Shown here: piece after piece, positions 24,031-36,008 of the stretch
Position numbering within the stretch: position 1 is the stretch's first letter
How the letters are laid out: each line of letters starts with the position of its first letter
From: Emydura subglobosa
Lineage: Eukaryota; Chordata; Testudines; Chelidae
Direction: 5' to 3'
Assembly: GCA_007922225.1 (NCBI GenBank)
Contig: ML680088.1
Location: 16,003,967 to 16,067,966 of the forward strand
Length of the DNA: 64,000 nucleotides
Made by a program: the position numbers and the translations under genes
Notes under the pieces: model-generated
The model's database searches: none
What the model was told of the DNA's origin: nothing
What the model saw: only the letters and a program-made list of their open reading frames with translations

Positions 24031-26091
24031 CCAGTCCCTAGGCTGGTGGAAAGATCACCCCAACATATGCGCCAACATTCCATTTTTCTGACCAATGCCA
24101 ACGGTCACCATAATGACAGACGCATCGCTGTTGGGATGGGGGCACATCTCGATATTCATATAATCTAGGGCAGATGATCATCTTGAGACCAGTCTGTACA
24201 TCAGCCTGCTCTAACTAAAGATAGTCAGGAATGCCTGTCTCCATTTTCTACCTCTTATCAAAGGACAACGTACCAAGATCATGACGGACAGTGTAGTACT
24301 TTCATGTTTTATATCAACAGCAATGCGGAGCATTGTGTGCCAAAGCAGTAAAGTTATGGAATTGGTGCATAGTCCATCGCATTCACATTTTGGCAATGAA
24401 CCTTCCTGGTATACAGAACACCATGGCTAATGTCATCAGCAGGCGCTTTTCCCAGAACTGTAAATGGAAATTGGACCCACGAATCCTAAATGACACATTT
24501 TGAATGTGGAGACATCTGGAAGTGGACCTGTTCACTACTGCCACAAACAAACTTTCTATTCAAGGGGGTGTCTAAGCATTCGTTCACTGAGAGATGCCTT
24601 CCTCCTATCTAGGACAAAGGGCCTGTAAAAGCATTTCCCCTAGTGCCTCAATTCTAAAGCTGATGAACAAGATCGGATAGAACAAAGCCAGGGCTATCCT
24701 AATAATCCCAGTGTGGCTGAGACAAGCATGGTACTCTTACCTGTTTGTTTGTCGTCTTGTCCAGTGATGAATCTTCTGTGCACCCCCTATCTCCTCTCAT
24801 AAGTTGTGGGCTGAGTGCTTCATCCCCACCTGGAAGTTCACTGTCTCAGGGCATGTCTCTTTGATGGTTGGCAGGAATAAAATGTACTTCAGGAGAGGTA
24901 CAGTAGGTGTCGTGAAACAGCAGGAAGGAATCTACCCTAGTATTTACCTTCAGAATTTGGGAAAGATGAACTGTTGGTATAACACCAATGACTTGTACCT
25001 CATTCTTCCTCACTTTTGCTTATCCTGGATTACCTGCTATCACTGAAGAAAATAGATTTATAGGTACCTTGATCAAGGTTCATTTGGCTGCGATAACAGA
25101 TTTCATTCTCTAGCGGAAGGGTTCTCAGTGTTTTCTCACCCGACAACTGTAAGAGTCATTAAAGGACTGGAGAACCTGTCCCTCAAATAAAAGTCTCTGC
25201 CCTGGTTTGGGATCTTAATCTAGTTCAGAGGTCTCACAAGACCTCCTTGAATGTATGGCAATCTGTTCCTTATTTAATTTATCTATAAAGATGGCCTTTT
25301 AATAGCCATTACATTGGCTCAGAGAGTTGGAGAGATCGGGGCCTTGATGGCAGATCTTTCTCTTATGGTTTTCTTGAAGAACGAGGTTTCCCTACATCCA
25401 TACCCTAAATTCCTGCCTAGGGTGTCATCAGAGTTTCATCTGATTCAGACTGTCCATTTACTAGCTTTTTCCCAAAACCACGTCGCTCAAGACAGGAAGC
25501 TTCTTTCCATACCTTAGTTGTCAGAAGAGCATTGGCCTTCTATGTAGATAGGATCAAACTATTTTGGAAGTTTTTCCTAGACCAGTGTTTCTCAACGACC
25601 AGTCCGTGAACTGGTCCCAGTCCCTGAGGTCTCCCTCACACAGTTTAGGAAAGCAGCAAGCCAATTCCTGGTATCAAAAAGGTTGAGAAATGTAGTTCTT
25701 GACTAGTCATCTTCATTGCAGAGAGATCTAAGGGATCCACTATTTCTACCCAGGGACCATCAAGGTGGATTCAGTGTATTATTGCTTGTTATAATGCTGC
25801 CAACTTCTAGCTTCTTGCTATGGTTCTGGCGCACTGTACAAGGTGACAGTTAATGTCTGTTGCCCCAATACTTGTGATCTGCAGAGCCACTACATGGTCT
25901 TCAGTACATATATTCTCCAAACACTATGCCTTAACCCATGCCTCTGGATCTGATGCGGCAGTTGGCAATGCAGTTCTGTCTTCTGTACTGGACTCTATTC
26001 GAAAGCTCCCTCATCCATCTGGGGGTACTGGTCAGAAGTCACTTGAAGTGGAGCCCCCATAGGTATGCACATCTTGAAGAACTACAGTTAC
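24030..26091 (+). mobile_element. DIRS-type retroelement copy A (RNase H and recombinase)
   Basis: 5'-truncated and riddled with stops. It opens with the reverse transcriptase/RNase H join (SLGWWKDHPNI; VTIMTDASLLGWGAHL at about 24110), then WCIVHRIHILAMNLPGIQNT with MANVISRRFS, and VDLFTTATN near 24525. The 3' part encodes the tyrosine recombinase: RRALAFYVDRIKLFWKF before 25580, and ICRATTWSSVHIFSKHYALT near 25880, containing the late H..Y region of that enzyme. It ends at GCACATCTTGAAGAACTACA (26066-26085), a tail shared with copies B and C. A 113-bp hAT-type element interrupts the recombinase. Confidence 0.8.
25583..25695. mobile_element. Short hAT-type element inside DIRS copy A
   Basis: Left end CAGTGTTTCTCAAC and right end GTTGAGAAATGTAG form inverted repeats, flanked by TCCTAGAC and TTCTTGAC, a decayed 8-bp duplication (6 of 8). 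The recombinase reading resumes after it (FAERSKG), so it landed in an existing DIRS copy. The copy at 32168-32272 is the same family. Confidence 0.75.
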
Positions 26092-26888
26092 TTCACAAGA
26101 TCAGTAATCTTTTGTTTAGCCATGTGCAATAGGGGGCCTAATCTGCCACTTTATTGGGTCTGCCAACAGTTCTCAAAACAATGCAGCAGAGTGGTCATGT
26201 AGCTCATGTCATCAGCCTGCAAGCTCCTGGTACCATCCTGGTACTTGAACGGTCACATCTAGAACCTGGGTATTCCTAAGACCTAGTGTATTTCCTGTTT
26301 GAAGTTTAAGTTTTTGTACATCCAGGCAGGGATGTCAGAGAGATGGCAAATCTATTGAATCTGTCAACTCAGAAGATCTTGGAATTTCGCTTAGAGGATT
26401 TTCACAAAGGCCAATTTCTTAATTCTGCCCTGTTGCTGCACCCTTCCTTTTCTAAAAGTAGTATTCCTACAAAGATTTTCGACTTCATAGCCCTTAAAGC
26501 AGTGGAATCTGTCTGATGCCACAGTTTCTTGCACAGATTTCTTTTGAACCTAGAGTTCCTTCTGAATTCTGGTGAGGACAGTATTGTTTCTATTTGCTTT
26601 CTTATCAGCAGAAAAAGTTAGTAAGCTGGAAGCTTTCTCTTTTAACCAGGCTTATCTGCTATTAAAGTGATTCAGACAAACTCCTCCTGACTTTGTTCCA
26701 AAGAAGAATTCAGCTTTTCATGGAATTAGTCAACTTCTTTACTCTCATGCTGCTCAAATCAACGTTGTCTAGAAAACCAATTGCATTCATTAGATTGGTA
26801 TAGCCTATAAAATTTTCTTTACACTTTGAAAATGTTTCAATTATTTTTTTTTATTTGAGGGACATAAAAATATGGATGCAAAAGCATC
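26092..26888. other. Intron 1 stretch, nothing recognised
   Basis: Follows the DIRS 3' end. No motif that I can assign. Confidence 0.4.
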
Positions 26889-27057
26889 TACCGTATTTCC
26901 CCATGTATAAGACACACCTTTTTTTTGAAAAATTTGGGGTCTAAAAACTGGGTGCGTCTTATACAGTGGTACTTACCGGTGATGTACCGTAATACATTTA
27001 TTTTCAAATTTCGGGCCCCAAAATTAAGGTGCATCTTATACATGGGAAAATACGGTA
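26889..27057. mobile_element. 165-bp TA-flanked inverted-repeat element
   Basis: CCGTATTTCCCCATGTATAA at 26891 is the inverse of TTATACATGGGAAAATACGG ending at 27055, with one mismatch in 20 and homology continuing to about 28 bp. Both ends touch TA dinucleotides, the target duplication of Tc1/mariner-type elements. An inner CTGGGTGCGTCTTATAC repeats the terminal word, giving a further internal hairpin. There is no coding capacity. Confidence 0.85.
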
Positions 27058-28886
27058 AATTAGATGTTCTTGGGTAGATAAAGTTGACTATTTTCAAGCT
27101 TGTGAATCAGCCAATGAAACGTATGTTTGACGACATTGTGGGACATACAGCACATCTTATAATATTTGCCAGGGTGCTATCTGTTCTTCCATATCTTCCT
27201 TCACCAAATATTATCAAATAGACAGATTGGCTTAATCTTTTGCGGATCTCATTTGTAGTGTTCTCCAGTTATTCCCCCATTCTACTTCAGTAAAGTCCTT
27301 AAGCTCCGTCCTAAAGAAAGATTCTGTACATTACATCTGCATGCAACATTTTGAAAGTTTTCTATTGGTTTCCATATGATTGGCTTGAAAATAATATTTT
27401 GATTTAAGCAATTTTCTAATCACTGTTTTGTTTTTCCCTTTCTGTTGGAGGATGCTGTGCTGCTTGCTGATTTCCATCATGTCTAGAATGGAGTAGTAGC
27501 CACCATGCTGCTGAAAAGTTTTTTACTTTTTTTTTTTTCTTACCTGTGTTGTTTCTCTAAGTGGGGGCCTAGTGCTGTCCATCAGATTCTTTCCAGGGCT
27601 TAACCTTGTGGTGTTTAAAATATATCTGTACCTTACAGAAGTGCGATATTTTAGTTAATCTGTTTCTTTCTTTGGGATCCGGTTTGAAAAGCTTCTCATC
27701 GTGACTAATCTGAATTAGTTATTGCTTCATTTAGTTCATTTCATAAACTTAATCCAGTCTCCAGTTTTTCTCCATACCAGTGGTAGTTTGCCCTGGTGAT
27801 TCAACTTGGGTGCAGTATTTCTAGTGAGCCAGCAGGGGATTTAGCAGAAAATCAACAACATATAAAAGGAATCTCTTGGCATTACTTCCATGTGGGAATA
27901 AGGTGGATAAATCTGTTACGCCTAGAATAACAGAACTGCATTCACCTACTTAAGAATGGTCGATGTTCAATTTTTGCACTGGTTTTAATTAAATCAGTAG
28001 AAAAATTGATTCAACCAAATCTGGTTTTCTGCTGATTTTGCACAAGTTGAGCTAAAACTATGGAGGCAAGTCTTTAGAGGGAAGAATTGAAGATAAGAAC
28101 TGTTACCTTTCACGCTTCCTTTTACTCTTTGAGTAACTTTCATATTAATATGTATCAAGTTCTATCCTTCCCTCCCTTTCTAGGAACTTAGAATAGTCCT
28201 TCTAGTATGACACTTCCCAACCTTAAACATTTATCATTATAAGTGGTGTTGTCTTTTGTACTGTCAAGATTTGAACTAAAATTTATACTTCCTGGTCTTG
28301 GGATTCGGGTCTAGCTCAGACCAGTGAGGGGTTGTCACCATTTGCTGTGTAACCCTGGGTGCCTCACATGCTTTGCTACTGTAACTTATTGTCTGGGATG
28401 TTTAGAGTCAGCAACAAGCATGGAGGTCACACTGAATGTTTGTATAACTGCAGTCATGAGCCAGCATCTCTGCCCCAGCAGCTTGCCTTCAACACACCAG
28501 CCACACTCCTGGTCCATACCAGCTTTGGTCACTACTTGCAGGGTGACCCCAATGCACTGAGTCCTGAATTTTCTCAGAACTATGTGCTTTGTAATGTTCA
28601 GCCCTCTCCTGGATGGATCTGAGAGAGAATAAGGTTTGTTTGTTCCTCTAAAGACACGAAAGTACATCGTGGCTTATTAACTTACCTGGGGTAAATACAC
28701 CCTTCTATTTAAACACAGCACTGGCTTGGCTTATAGTGTTAAACCCCCCCCCCACTCCCCCCCAAAAAAAAAACCCAACCAAAAAAAGCCCCACAAAAGA
28801 CCTAGGTTAAATAATACCAAGTAAAAGGAATAAAGTTAGAAAGGTGACAAGAAAACATAAGTGAAAATATGCATGAGAGTCTAAAA
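27058..28886. other. Intron 1 stretch, possible old repeat at 28270-28740
   Basis: Mostly unassigned. The more G+C-rich block at about 28270-28740 looks unlike its surroundings and may be a retroelement or LTR fragment, but no domain or terminal repeat could be confirmed. A C/A homopolymer stretch follows at 28745-28780. Confidence 0.35.
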
Positions 28887-29233
28887 CAGAGATACTCAGA
28901 CTGAGGCTTGCAAGTCGCAAGTGGTTCTTCAATGTGTCTCCTGCAGTTCTTTGCAGCACATGACATTAAAACACTGTGTGATTTAATTATTAACCAATGC
29001 TTTTACTATGTTAACTTATTGTAGCCGATAAAAATAATAGTTTGTCGGTCATTTTGCTATGAGAATAAAATATATACACATACACACACTCTAAATATTT
29101 CCCCTGTCATACTATTTAAATATGAATATATAGTACTGTAGTAAATGAAAAAATGAATTCATACTACTGTGACTCTTTTGGGTAATGCTGATTGCTAATT
29201 TGGCTCTTGAACCACCAAGGTCTCAGTATCCTG
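28887..29233. mobile_element. Short hAT-type transposon with 8-bp duplication
   Basis: The left end CAGAGATACTCAGACTGAGG and the right end GGTCTCAGTATCCTG are imperfect inverted repeats. The flanks GTCTAAAA (28879-28886) and GTCTAAAC (29234-29241) match at 7 of 8 bases, the length typical of hAT insertion. Non-coding. Confidence 0.7.
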
Positions 29234-29241
29234 GTCTAAAC

Positions 29242-30653
29242 CTTAATCTAGTAAGGTACTGACTTTGTTTAAGATGGTTTCTCTCATCAGTCATTCTTCT
29301 TCACACCTATAACTGACTTTTCCTCAGTCAGGACCTTCCATAGAAGTACAAGATGCTGGCTTCTTTCTAGGCAAAAGATCTTTGCCCAAGGAGGTTTTCA
29401 CCTATATTTAGTTTCCAGAGATTTAAACACCCCTGTCCCTGCCTTGGTTGAAGGACCCATATTCCTCAGCTTGCAAGGGCTCTGTTCTGTTGTGCATCTG
29501 TCTGGTGATGGGATGCCAAAGATGGCTTCTGTGTTTGCTTGTATCTTCCAAAGTTCAGTGACGTTGTTTCAAGAGGCAGGATGGACATGCTGTTTTTCCC
29601 TTCCTGTGGGCTTCCCATCCCCCTGCTGATTTCTGTATAAATATGACTTTCATTGCTTTTGATCACACATTGATTAATTGGATTGGAGATAGGTAGGGTA
29701 GCTGCCTTTTCTCCTGTCTGGTATGGAACCTGTTTCTCCCTGTTGGCCACAGACTTTAAAGCCATAATATCATTAAATATCCATATTTTCTCATAGTGTT
29801 AATACATACATTTCACAATAATATTCATCACCAGTGTGCCATTAGCTTTCAGAAAAGACTTTGCTCTGTACACCTTTATAATACAGTAATATTGTATGCT
29901 GTCAGTTCATTCAATTGCTTATCACTTGAGGTTTGGCTCCCCTGTCTTTATTGAACAGTAAGCCTTTGCAGTGTATTCTTTGAAAACTAAAACATAGCCC
30001 AAGTTTCTCTGTCCTGTTGGGTGTAGATGCCATGCTGTCTCCTCCCCCACTTGTTTGATAGCTTTATTTACCTCATATGTAAGAATGAATTGTCATCGCG
30101 TATGCCTGATGACCGGGCTGGTCAGAGAAGCAAATACATATTCATTTGTCTAGTGCAGACCTGTTTACCAACTCCCCCTGACGTGCCAGGTTTAAACACA
30201 CTTCAGTAGTAATTCCATAACTCTTAGTACACATCACATACATGATGCAAGAATATTACTTATTAGCTTTCAAATGATACCTCACAAGGTGTATTTTATA
30301 CCAAACTTATTACAATAGAGTGTACAGTGGGAATCCAGGGGTGCTTAGGGTCAAATATCTCCCTTTACAAAGCTGCAGGCGGTTTAGCCACTAACTGACC
30401 CAGAGGCAGCATGTCAGTCATCTTTCCTGCCCTGTGCATTTGCTACCACATTTTATTTCCCCTTGATGCTGAAGAAGAAACCTGTTTTGTCACCTTTTTT
30501 CTGTGTGTGGTCTCCAGGACGTCATATCAGAGAGTATCCATATTTCACCACAAAGTTATGACCATGTCATAGTGATACTAATGACCAGTGTGGTGTTAGA
30601 TTTCAAACTCTCTCCCCTTGTGCATATGCAATATTATGGTCTAATTATATGCT
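29242..30653. other. Intron 1 stretch, nothing recognised
   Basis: No gene or repeat that I can identify; open frames are short and featureless. Confidence 0.4.
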
Positions 30654-30661
30654 CTAAATTC

Positions 30662-30996
30662 TAGAGCTGGGTGAATAATGGGGTTTTTGGTTTGCAATGA
30701 TACTATTAAAATTAATTAAAATCAAACTTCGTTAGTTCAGGTCAAATGAAATGTTTTGTTTTCCCAAAACATTTTTTGATTTTGATAATTTTTGTAATGT
30801 TTTTAATTCCTTTAAATAAAATTAAAGGAAAGTTTGGAATGAAAACATTAGGTGCTGAAAACATCAAATTGAAATGTTTGTTTTCACTGAAGTTTTTGGT
30901 TTTTAATCAAACAATTTTGTGAAATTGATAAGGATTTGTGAAATGTTTTGGTGGTATGGAATCTGAATTTTTGGATGAAAATTTCATGCAGCTCTA
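30662..30996. mobile_element. TAGAGCTG-ended short transposon, copy 1
   Basis: Starts TAGAGCTGGGTGAA and ends TTTCATGCAGCTCTA, inverse with small differences. The flanks CTAAATTC (30654-30661) and CTTAATTC (30997-31004) match at 7 of 8 bases. The interior is A/T-rich with many AAATGTTTTG-like words. Same family as 50397-50609. Confidence 0.7.
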
Positions 30997-31004
30997 CTTA
31001 ATTC

Positions 31005-32008
31005 GACAGAGCCTCTGTCTCACTCACTGAACAGTTTTCAACAAAGAATGTGATATCCTGTGTCAAATTGTTTGCATCACAACTGTGTAAATGCATCAGT
31101 GAATTTTGAACTTGTATTGTCAAATTGTCTGGGTACAATGTGGGTACAAAACCAGGGCACAAATCCCAAACTGGTTCTGTTCTATAATTACGTTTCACCA
31201 GCCAAGTATCAAGTGTGAACTCCTCAATCATTATAACAGCCTTAACTTGGCTTCACAGACGGTCCCCTTGGGCACTCTGGCTTATCTTGCCACACAGGCA
31301 AGCCTGTCTTTGAAAAATCACAATATTCAGGTTACTCCCAGTCCCAAAGGACCAGTCACTTACCTCAGGTTAGTTATAGCTTTGATCTCTCACTAAAGAC
31401 AACACTTATAGCCAATCCTTTATTAAACTGATTAAAGGTTTATTAACTAGGGAAGATAAATGAGTTATTTACAAGATTTAAAGCAAATAAACATACACAC
31501 ACAAATGTGTTAGTTTGGTGTCTGTAGGCCTTCTTTTTCTTAAGAGGACATGACATCTCTTGTGGTAAACTAGTATTTCACACTTGGTAATACTTTTTTT
31601 CTGACGGGGGTGGTTTACAGTCCTGGCAAACATTTGTATAGTTACAGAGCAAACACTAAAATATTGCCTTGTAACATGGGATACAGATATTAATAAGATT
31701 AATACATACAGCATCCTACAAGCATTTCATAAAGTCTAAACACAAAACACATTCTTATAAATCTAATATCTGTTTAACAACACTAACACCCAGGCGAGCC
31801 AGACTGGTTTCCAGCTATGCATTTGTCAGCATTCAGGGAGGCCCAAGGGGTCTTGGCATGAGTAGGCACCAGGTGTGCTAGTGCCACATATATCATTGTA
31901 AATGTGAGCAGAATTGAGCCCTTAATGCACAGGAATAGACAGTATGTGGTTCATGAGATGAGGGATCAATTCATTACTGCCTGTAGTGATTCTTGTTAGT
32001 TTGTATAG
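31005..32008. other. Intron 1 stretch, probable old interspersed repeat
   Basis: The part at about 31140-31720 has the look of a repeat common in turtle DNA (CCTTTATTAAACTGATTAAA, then TTTATTAACTAGGGAAGATA), possibly LTR-derived, but terminal repeats are not visible. The rest is unassigned. Confidence 0.35.
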
Positions 32009-32125
32009 CAGAGTGGCCAAACTGTGGCTTGTGAGCCACATGGGGATTTTTTTTACAGTTATAGTGTGGCTCGCAGAGCCCCTATGTCCCCTGCCACCGC
32101 CCTGTCTCTGCCTACCAGATTGGGA
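32009..32125 (+). mobile_element. hAT-type short element, left part
   Basis: Begins CAGAGTGGCCAAACTGTGGC followed by TTGTGAGCCACAT and GTGGCTCGCAGAGCCCC, a pattern of non-autonomous hAT elements. The right terminal repeat is lost, so the end is approximate. Confidence 0.5.
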
Positions 32126-32167
32126 TTGGGAGCTCAGAACTTTTGCCTTGCCTTGGTGGACGTAGAG

Positions 32168-32272
32168 AAGTATTTCTCAACGACCAGTCCATGGACCAGC
32201 ACTGGTCTCTGAGATCTCCCTGACACAGTATAGGAAGCTGGTCCCTGGTATCAAAAAGTTTGAGAAACTCTG
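32168..32272. mobile_element. Short hAT-type element, second copy
   Basis: Matches the element at 25583-25695 along its length (TTTCTCAACGACCAGTCC, CTGGTATCAAAAAG, TTGAGAAAC). The flanking 8 bases (ACGTAGAG and GGCTAGAG) match at 5 positions, so the duplication is only suggestive. Confidence 0.65.
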
Positions 32273-32510
32273 GGCTAGAGGATTCTGCCCAGTGTGGAGG
32301 AAGGTTTTGGGGAGTCAGTAAATCTGGCCACCAAATCCCTTTTGTTTCCCCTTTCTTGACCAGGTCTACCTTTCTGTCCTTAGAGTGTGAATTCCTCTTT
32401 TGAACTAATATTTTGTCAGGAATTTGAAGGACTTCTGAGCTCTGGCAAAAATGAGGGTATATCGCCACCTTGCATATAAAATAGAATTTATGAACTGTAG
32501 CGTGTATTTT

Positions 32511-32530
32511 TAATATATATATATATATAT
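32511..32530 (+). repeat. (TA)n microsatellite
   Basis: About ten TA/AT units shortly before exon 2. Confidence 0.85.
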
Positions 32531-32651
32531 AAAGCAAAGCTTCTAGTACAAAGAGTTAAGAATACTTCAAATAAGAGACTTTAATTGTGCTTCAGTTATT
32601 AGTGGCTTTTTCTTTCCTCACCTTATTTTCTCTAAATATTCTGATTTCCAG

Positions 32652-32773
32652 GACTTGATGCAGAGCTATATTATGTGAGGAATGATCTTATTAATCACTA
32701 CGCATTGTCCTTCAATTTGTTAATACCCAGTGAGACCAACAATCTTCATTTCAGTTGGCATGCTAAATCCAAG
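32652..32773 (+). CDS. RYK: RYK exon 2 (WIF domain)
   Basis: Residues 88-128, opening with the Gly codon split across intron 1 and reading LDAELYYVRNDLINHYALSF, then the SWHAKSK end. It forms the first strands of the Wnt-binding WIF module outside the cell. The acceptor is TTTCCAG|GA and the donor AAG|GTAAGC, phase 0. Length 122 bp keeps the frame with exon 1. It is nearly identical to the mammalian protein as I remember it. Confidence 0.97.
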
Positions 32774-34268
32774 GTAAGCATAACCAGCTTGCATTATATA
32801 CCTGAATGTCTTGCCTAGATTTTATGAAAAGATCAATGTCAGTAGTCAGATCACTTTTTGACTCTTTCCTTTGCACAAATTAGAAAACGTTAGCACAAAA
32901 AGGATAGTTTAGTTTTTTATTCATTTAGTCATATGGAACCAACTAATTGTGCTCAAGAAGAAATTAGATTGAGAGGAAAAGGGCATGGCTTGTTGGATAC
33001 ATAACATTTCTAAAATGTTCAGAATATTTTTAAATAAGTGTTCTTTGTAGCATTATTTTTTTTACTTCAAAATACATACATTTACAGATTACCTGTCTAT
33101 CAAATGTGATGTTAGCAGTGAATTAAACATGAAACGGGCCTTTGAAAACTTGTGTTCTGGGGATTCCTAGAAAGACATGTTGCTTGAGGGAAGAGAGGGT
33201 ATTTAGAGATCAGTGTTAAACCTCTGTAAGATGGGGAAGGGAAGACAGCTTTTATTTCACATATCCATTATAACTGGAGTGTTCAGCAACAGCCATAGTA
33301 AAGTTGTCTTGGCATTTCCATTTTAAAGGATTTTCATTTACTTATAACTTCAGCTCTGCAGCTGAAATTTTTGCAGCTGAAATTCTGTCTAGTCTGCCTG
33401 AGGATGAATGTTTTTGTAAAGTTTGAACCACAATGGTTTTGCTGGGCTTGAGTAAGTCAATAAAAAATGTTTGACTTTATATAAATAAAGCCTCTTAACG
33501 GATGCTTTCTGCCAGGATTCTTGTTCCTGAGTTGTAGTTTCCTACTGTAAGGGGGAACTATTGGCCACTGAAAGCAGCAGTAGCAGCTGGGTACAGTGCA
33601 AGCCAGACCCCGTTTTGGGCATTGCATGCCACTCTCACAGGCTATACAGACTGAGAAATCCAGTCATTTCCTTCTTGATCATGGTCAAGGCAGAGTTCCC
33701 TATTGCCAAAAATAGAGCTGTTGATTCAGCTGTGAATTACACGTGTCATTTACAAAACTCCAAGTTACAGGAGTGTGCATGCACATGCATTTTTAGTAGG
33801 ATTTTTGAGTTCCTATGAAAACCTATTTAATTCCCTGAACATGCATAGCCCAGCCCACCTCCAGTGCAATATTCAAAGGTACATTGGTTTTGGTTTTCCC
33901 AATCTATCTGTATTGGCTTGGACATTGCTCAATGAAGTCGTCTTCTTCCTGTTAGTTTTTACTTTACATCCAGGCATTTTGACTGTAGAGCTAGCTGTTT
34001 TTAAAAACAAAACCAAACAAACCCCCTTAGGTTTAAAACAAAACGGCGAAATAATTTTTATTTGCCTTACACTCAACAATGGATGAAATATGCAACTAAC
34101 TTGGGGGAGTACTATGCAATCTGCGCTGTGAAAATCAAGCCTCTTTAGGTGACAAATTTGAAGTACTTTAAAATCACTAGTAAAAATTTTGGGTTTATTT
34201 TATCTTGAATAAAAAATTCTTGAAAAGGTGTTAATGCCAATTTACCTTTCTCCGACATATTGTTACAG
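32774..34268 (+). other. RYK: RYK intron 2
   Basis: About 1.5 kb, phase 0, from GTAAGC to TTACAG. No repeat or gene recognised. Confidence 0.9.
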
Positions 34269-34368
34269 GTTGAATATAAACTGGGATTTCAGATAGATAA
34301 TGCTATGGCTATAGATATGCCTCAGGCTAACATTTCTGTACAAGGAGAAGTCCCTCGTGCATTATCAG
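34269..34368 (+). CDS. RYK: RYK exon 3 (WIF domain)
   Basis: Residues 129-161 (VEYKLGFQIDN ... QANISVQGEVPRALS). N149-I-S is a glycosylation sequon. The acceptor is TTACAG|GT and the donor G|GTGAGT, phase 1. It continues the WIF beta-sandwich. Confidence 0.97.
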
Positions 34369-35873
34369 GTGAGTAAACAGGCTTTCAACTTTGAAGGCAC
34401 AAGCATAGTACTACCGTGAATATTGTTTTCTGGCACTCAATAACATTTCCTACTTTCCTCAGAAATGCATACAGTGTAATTTCATGTAGTTTTAGTGGTA
34501 CATAACATATAAGATATGACAGTTATGTCCTATTTAGATATTTCTGTATATAGAAAAATTCAACACTTGTATCTCATTTGATTTAGATGCACTGAGATGT
34601 GATAAGCAAATTCTACTTTCTGAAACATGCTAAACAAAAAAAATCAAATAGTGAGAATTCCAAGCCTTTCTGATTGCATGCATTTTTTTTATTTCTATTA
34701 GCTAGTTGTTTAGCAGTTTGTTTCTATTAAACAACATTTTCTTAGTGATTGTTCTTCACAGGTTTAGCATATGCTTAAGTATTCACAGTGAATAATGGTG
34801 GCTCCTTGTCAGAAGGGAATTATAAATTGGAAGTTCCGGCTCTGCTCAAGAATAAATCTTCTCCCCTCTTTTTGGGGAAAAAGGATACAAATTTTTCTCC
34901 AAAGGGAAGCATCAAATTCCAAGAGTAGATACAAGGTTTCTATTCTAGTTTGGCCAGGATGGCCAACAGTTGTGCAGATTTTAATCCTACTTCTCTAGTG
35001 TCTGGATAAGTAACTTAATGATTTTTAAAAAGAAAAGTAGTAGAAATAAGTTTAACACGTTAAGGACATTGTTATGCATTATAAAAAATCAAAACAACTA
35101 TTTGGGTGTATATTTGTTCCTCTCTAGACCCTGTGTTAGAAATACAACTGCATTGTGTGGGATTTGCACAAATGTGTTCATCTGCCGCTGCTGCTGCAGT
35201 GGTTAAGTAACAGTTACTGGGCCTGATTCTCCACTGTCTTGTATGCTTTGGAGTTACTTGTACCTGTGCACAGTGGATGTAAAATGCTGCCATTTTGCTT
35301 TTTGTATCGTTTTTATCTTCTTTGTACAGGTAAGCAGTAGAGACTCAAGCCTATTTCTGCAGTTGCTGTGACCTTAGTGATATTGATGCATAGCCTTGAA
35401 AACAGACCGTCATATTAATTTAAGCTACATTTTTAGACAATTTTGCTGAGGTCAAATTGGGTGCTGTCAAAAATACCACCTTGATGGTTTTAAAAAATAA
35501 GAGGAAATTGAGCACATCTGCGTGTGCTCCAAGGATAGCTAGGACAACACTGAGCCTCTGCGTGTGATTCATTAATATTTGGTAACTGCAATGCAGAGTG
35601 GATGGCTAATGGTTGTTTACTTATAGATACTGTGTGTGTTTGAGATCTGTAAACTTCAGTATTGTTTGTATAATTAATATATTTGAAAGCTTGTCCCTAA
35701 AATGCTCTAAGTGTTCCCAGAAATTACACAGTTTGAACACCAAAGTGAAATTCTAAGCAAATGTTTGTTTAAAAAAACCACACACAACAAAATTCTGTAT
35801 CACTTGAAGATTATGTTAAGAAATTGTTGAAATATATTGTAAACAATGCCTGTCTTTCATTCTCTATTTGCAG
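34369..35873 (+). other. RYK: RYK intron 3
   Basis: About 1.5 kb, phase 1, GTGAGT to TTGCAG. Nothing else recognised. Confidence 0.9.
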
Positions 35874-36008
35874 TGTTTCGTGTTGAGCTCTCCTGCACTG
35901 GCAGACTAGACGCTGAGGTTACAATATTAATGCAGCTCAACTTGACAATAAATTCCTCAAAAAATATCACAGTCTTAAATTTCAAACGAAGGAAAATGTG
36001 CTACAAAA
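35874..36008 (+). CDS. RYK: RYK exon 4 (WIF end, KRRK cleavage site)
   Basis: Residues 162-206 plus one base. It has VFRVELSCTG at the start, sequons at N184, N188 and N192, and the tetrabasic KRRK at 199-202. In the RYK family this site is cut while the flanking cysteines hold the parts together; here Cys169 and Cys204 are the likely pair. The acceptor is TTGCAG|TG and the donor A|GTAAGA, phase 1. Confidence 0.97.

Larger units (their letters stand above)
2712..32651 (+). other. RYK: RYK intron 1 (about 30 kb)
   Basis: Intron bounded by G|GTGAGT and TTCCAG|GA, phase 1. It starts with CpG-rich minisatellite sequence and then carries many transposable elements, listed separately. No additional RYK-like exon was seen in it. 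Large first introns are common in this gene class and often hold enhancers, but no regulatory element can be assigned by eye. Confidence 0.9.

Noticed and set aside
23858..24091. Plus-strand ORF across the hAT/DIRS join
   Set aside because: Antisense of the transposase C-terminus fused to DIRS sequence by chance.
28386..28667. 93-codon minus-strand ORF
   Set aside because: No recognisable domain and it lies in a block that looks like an old repeat.
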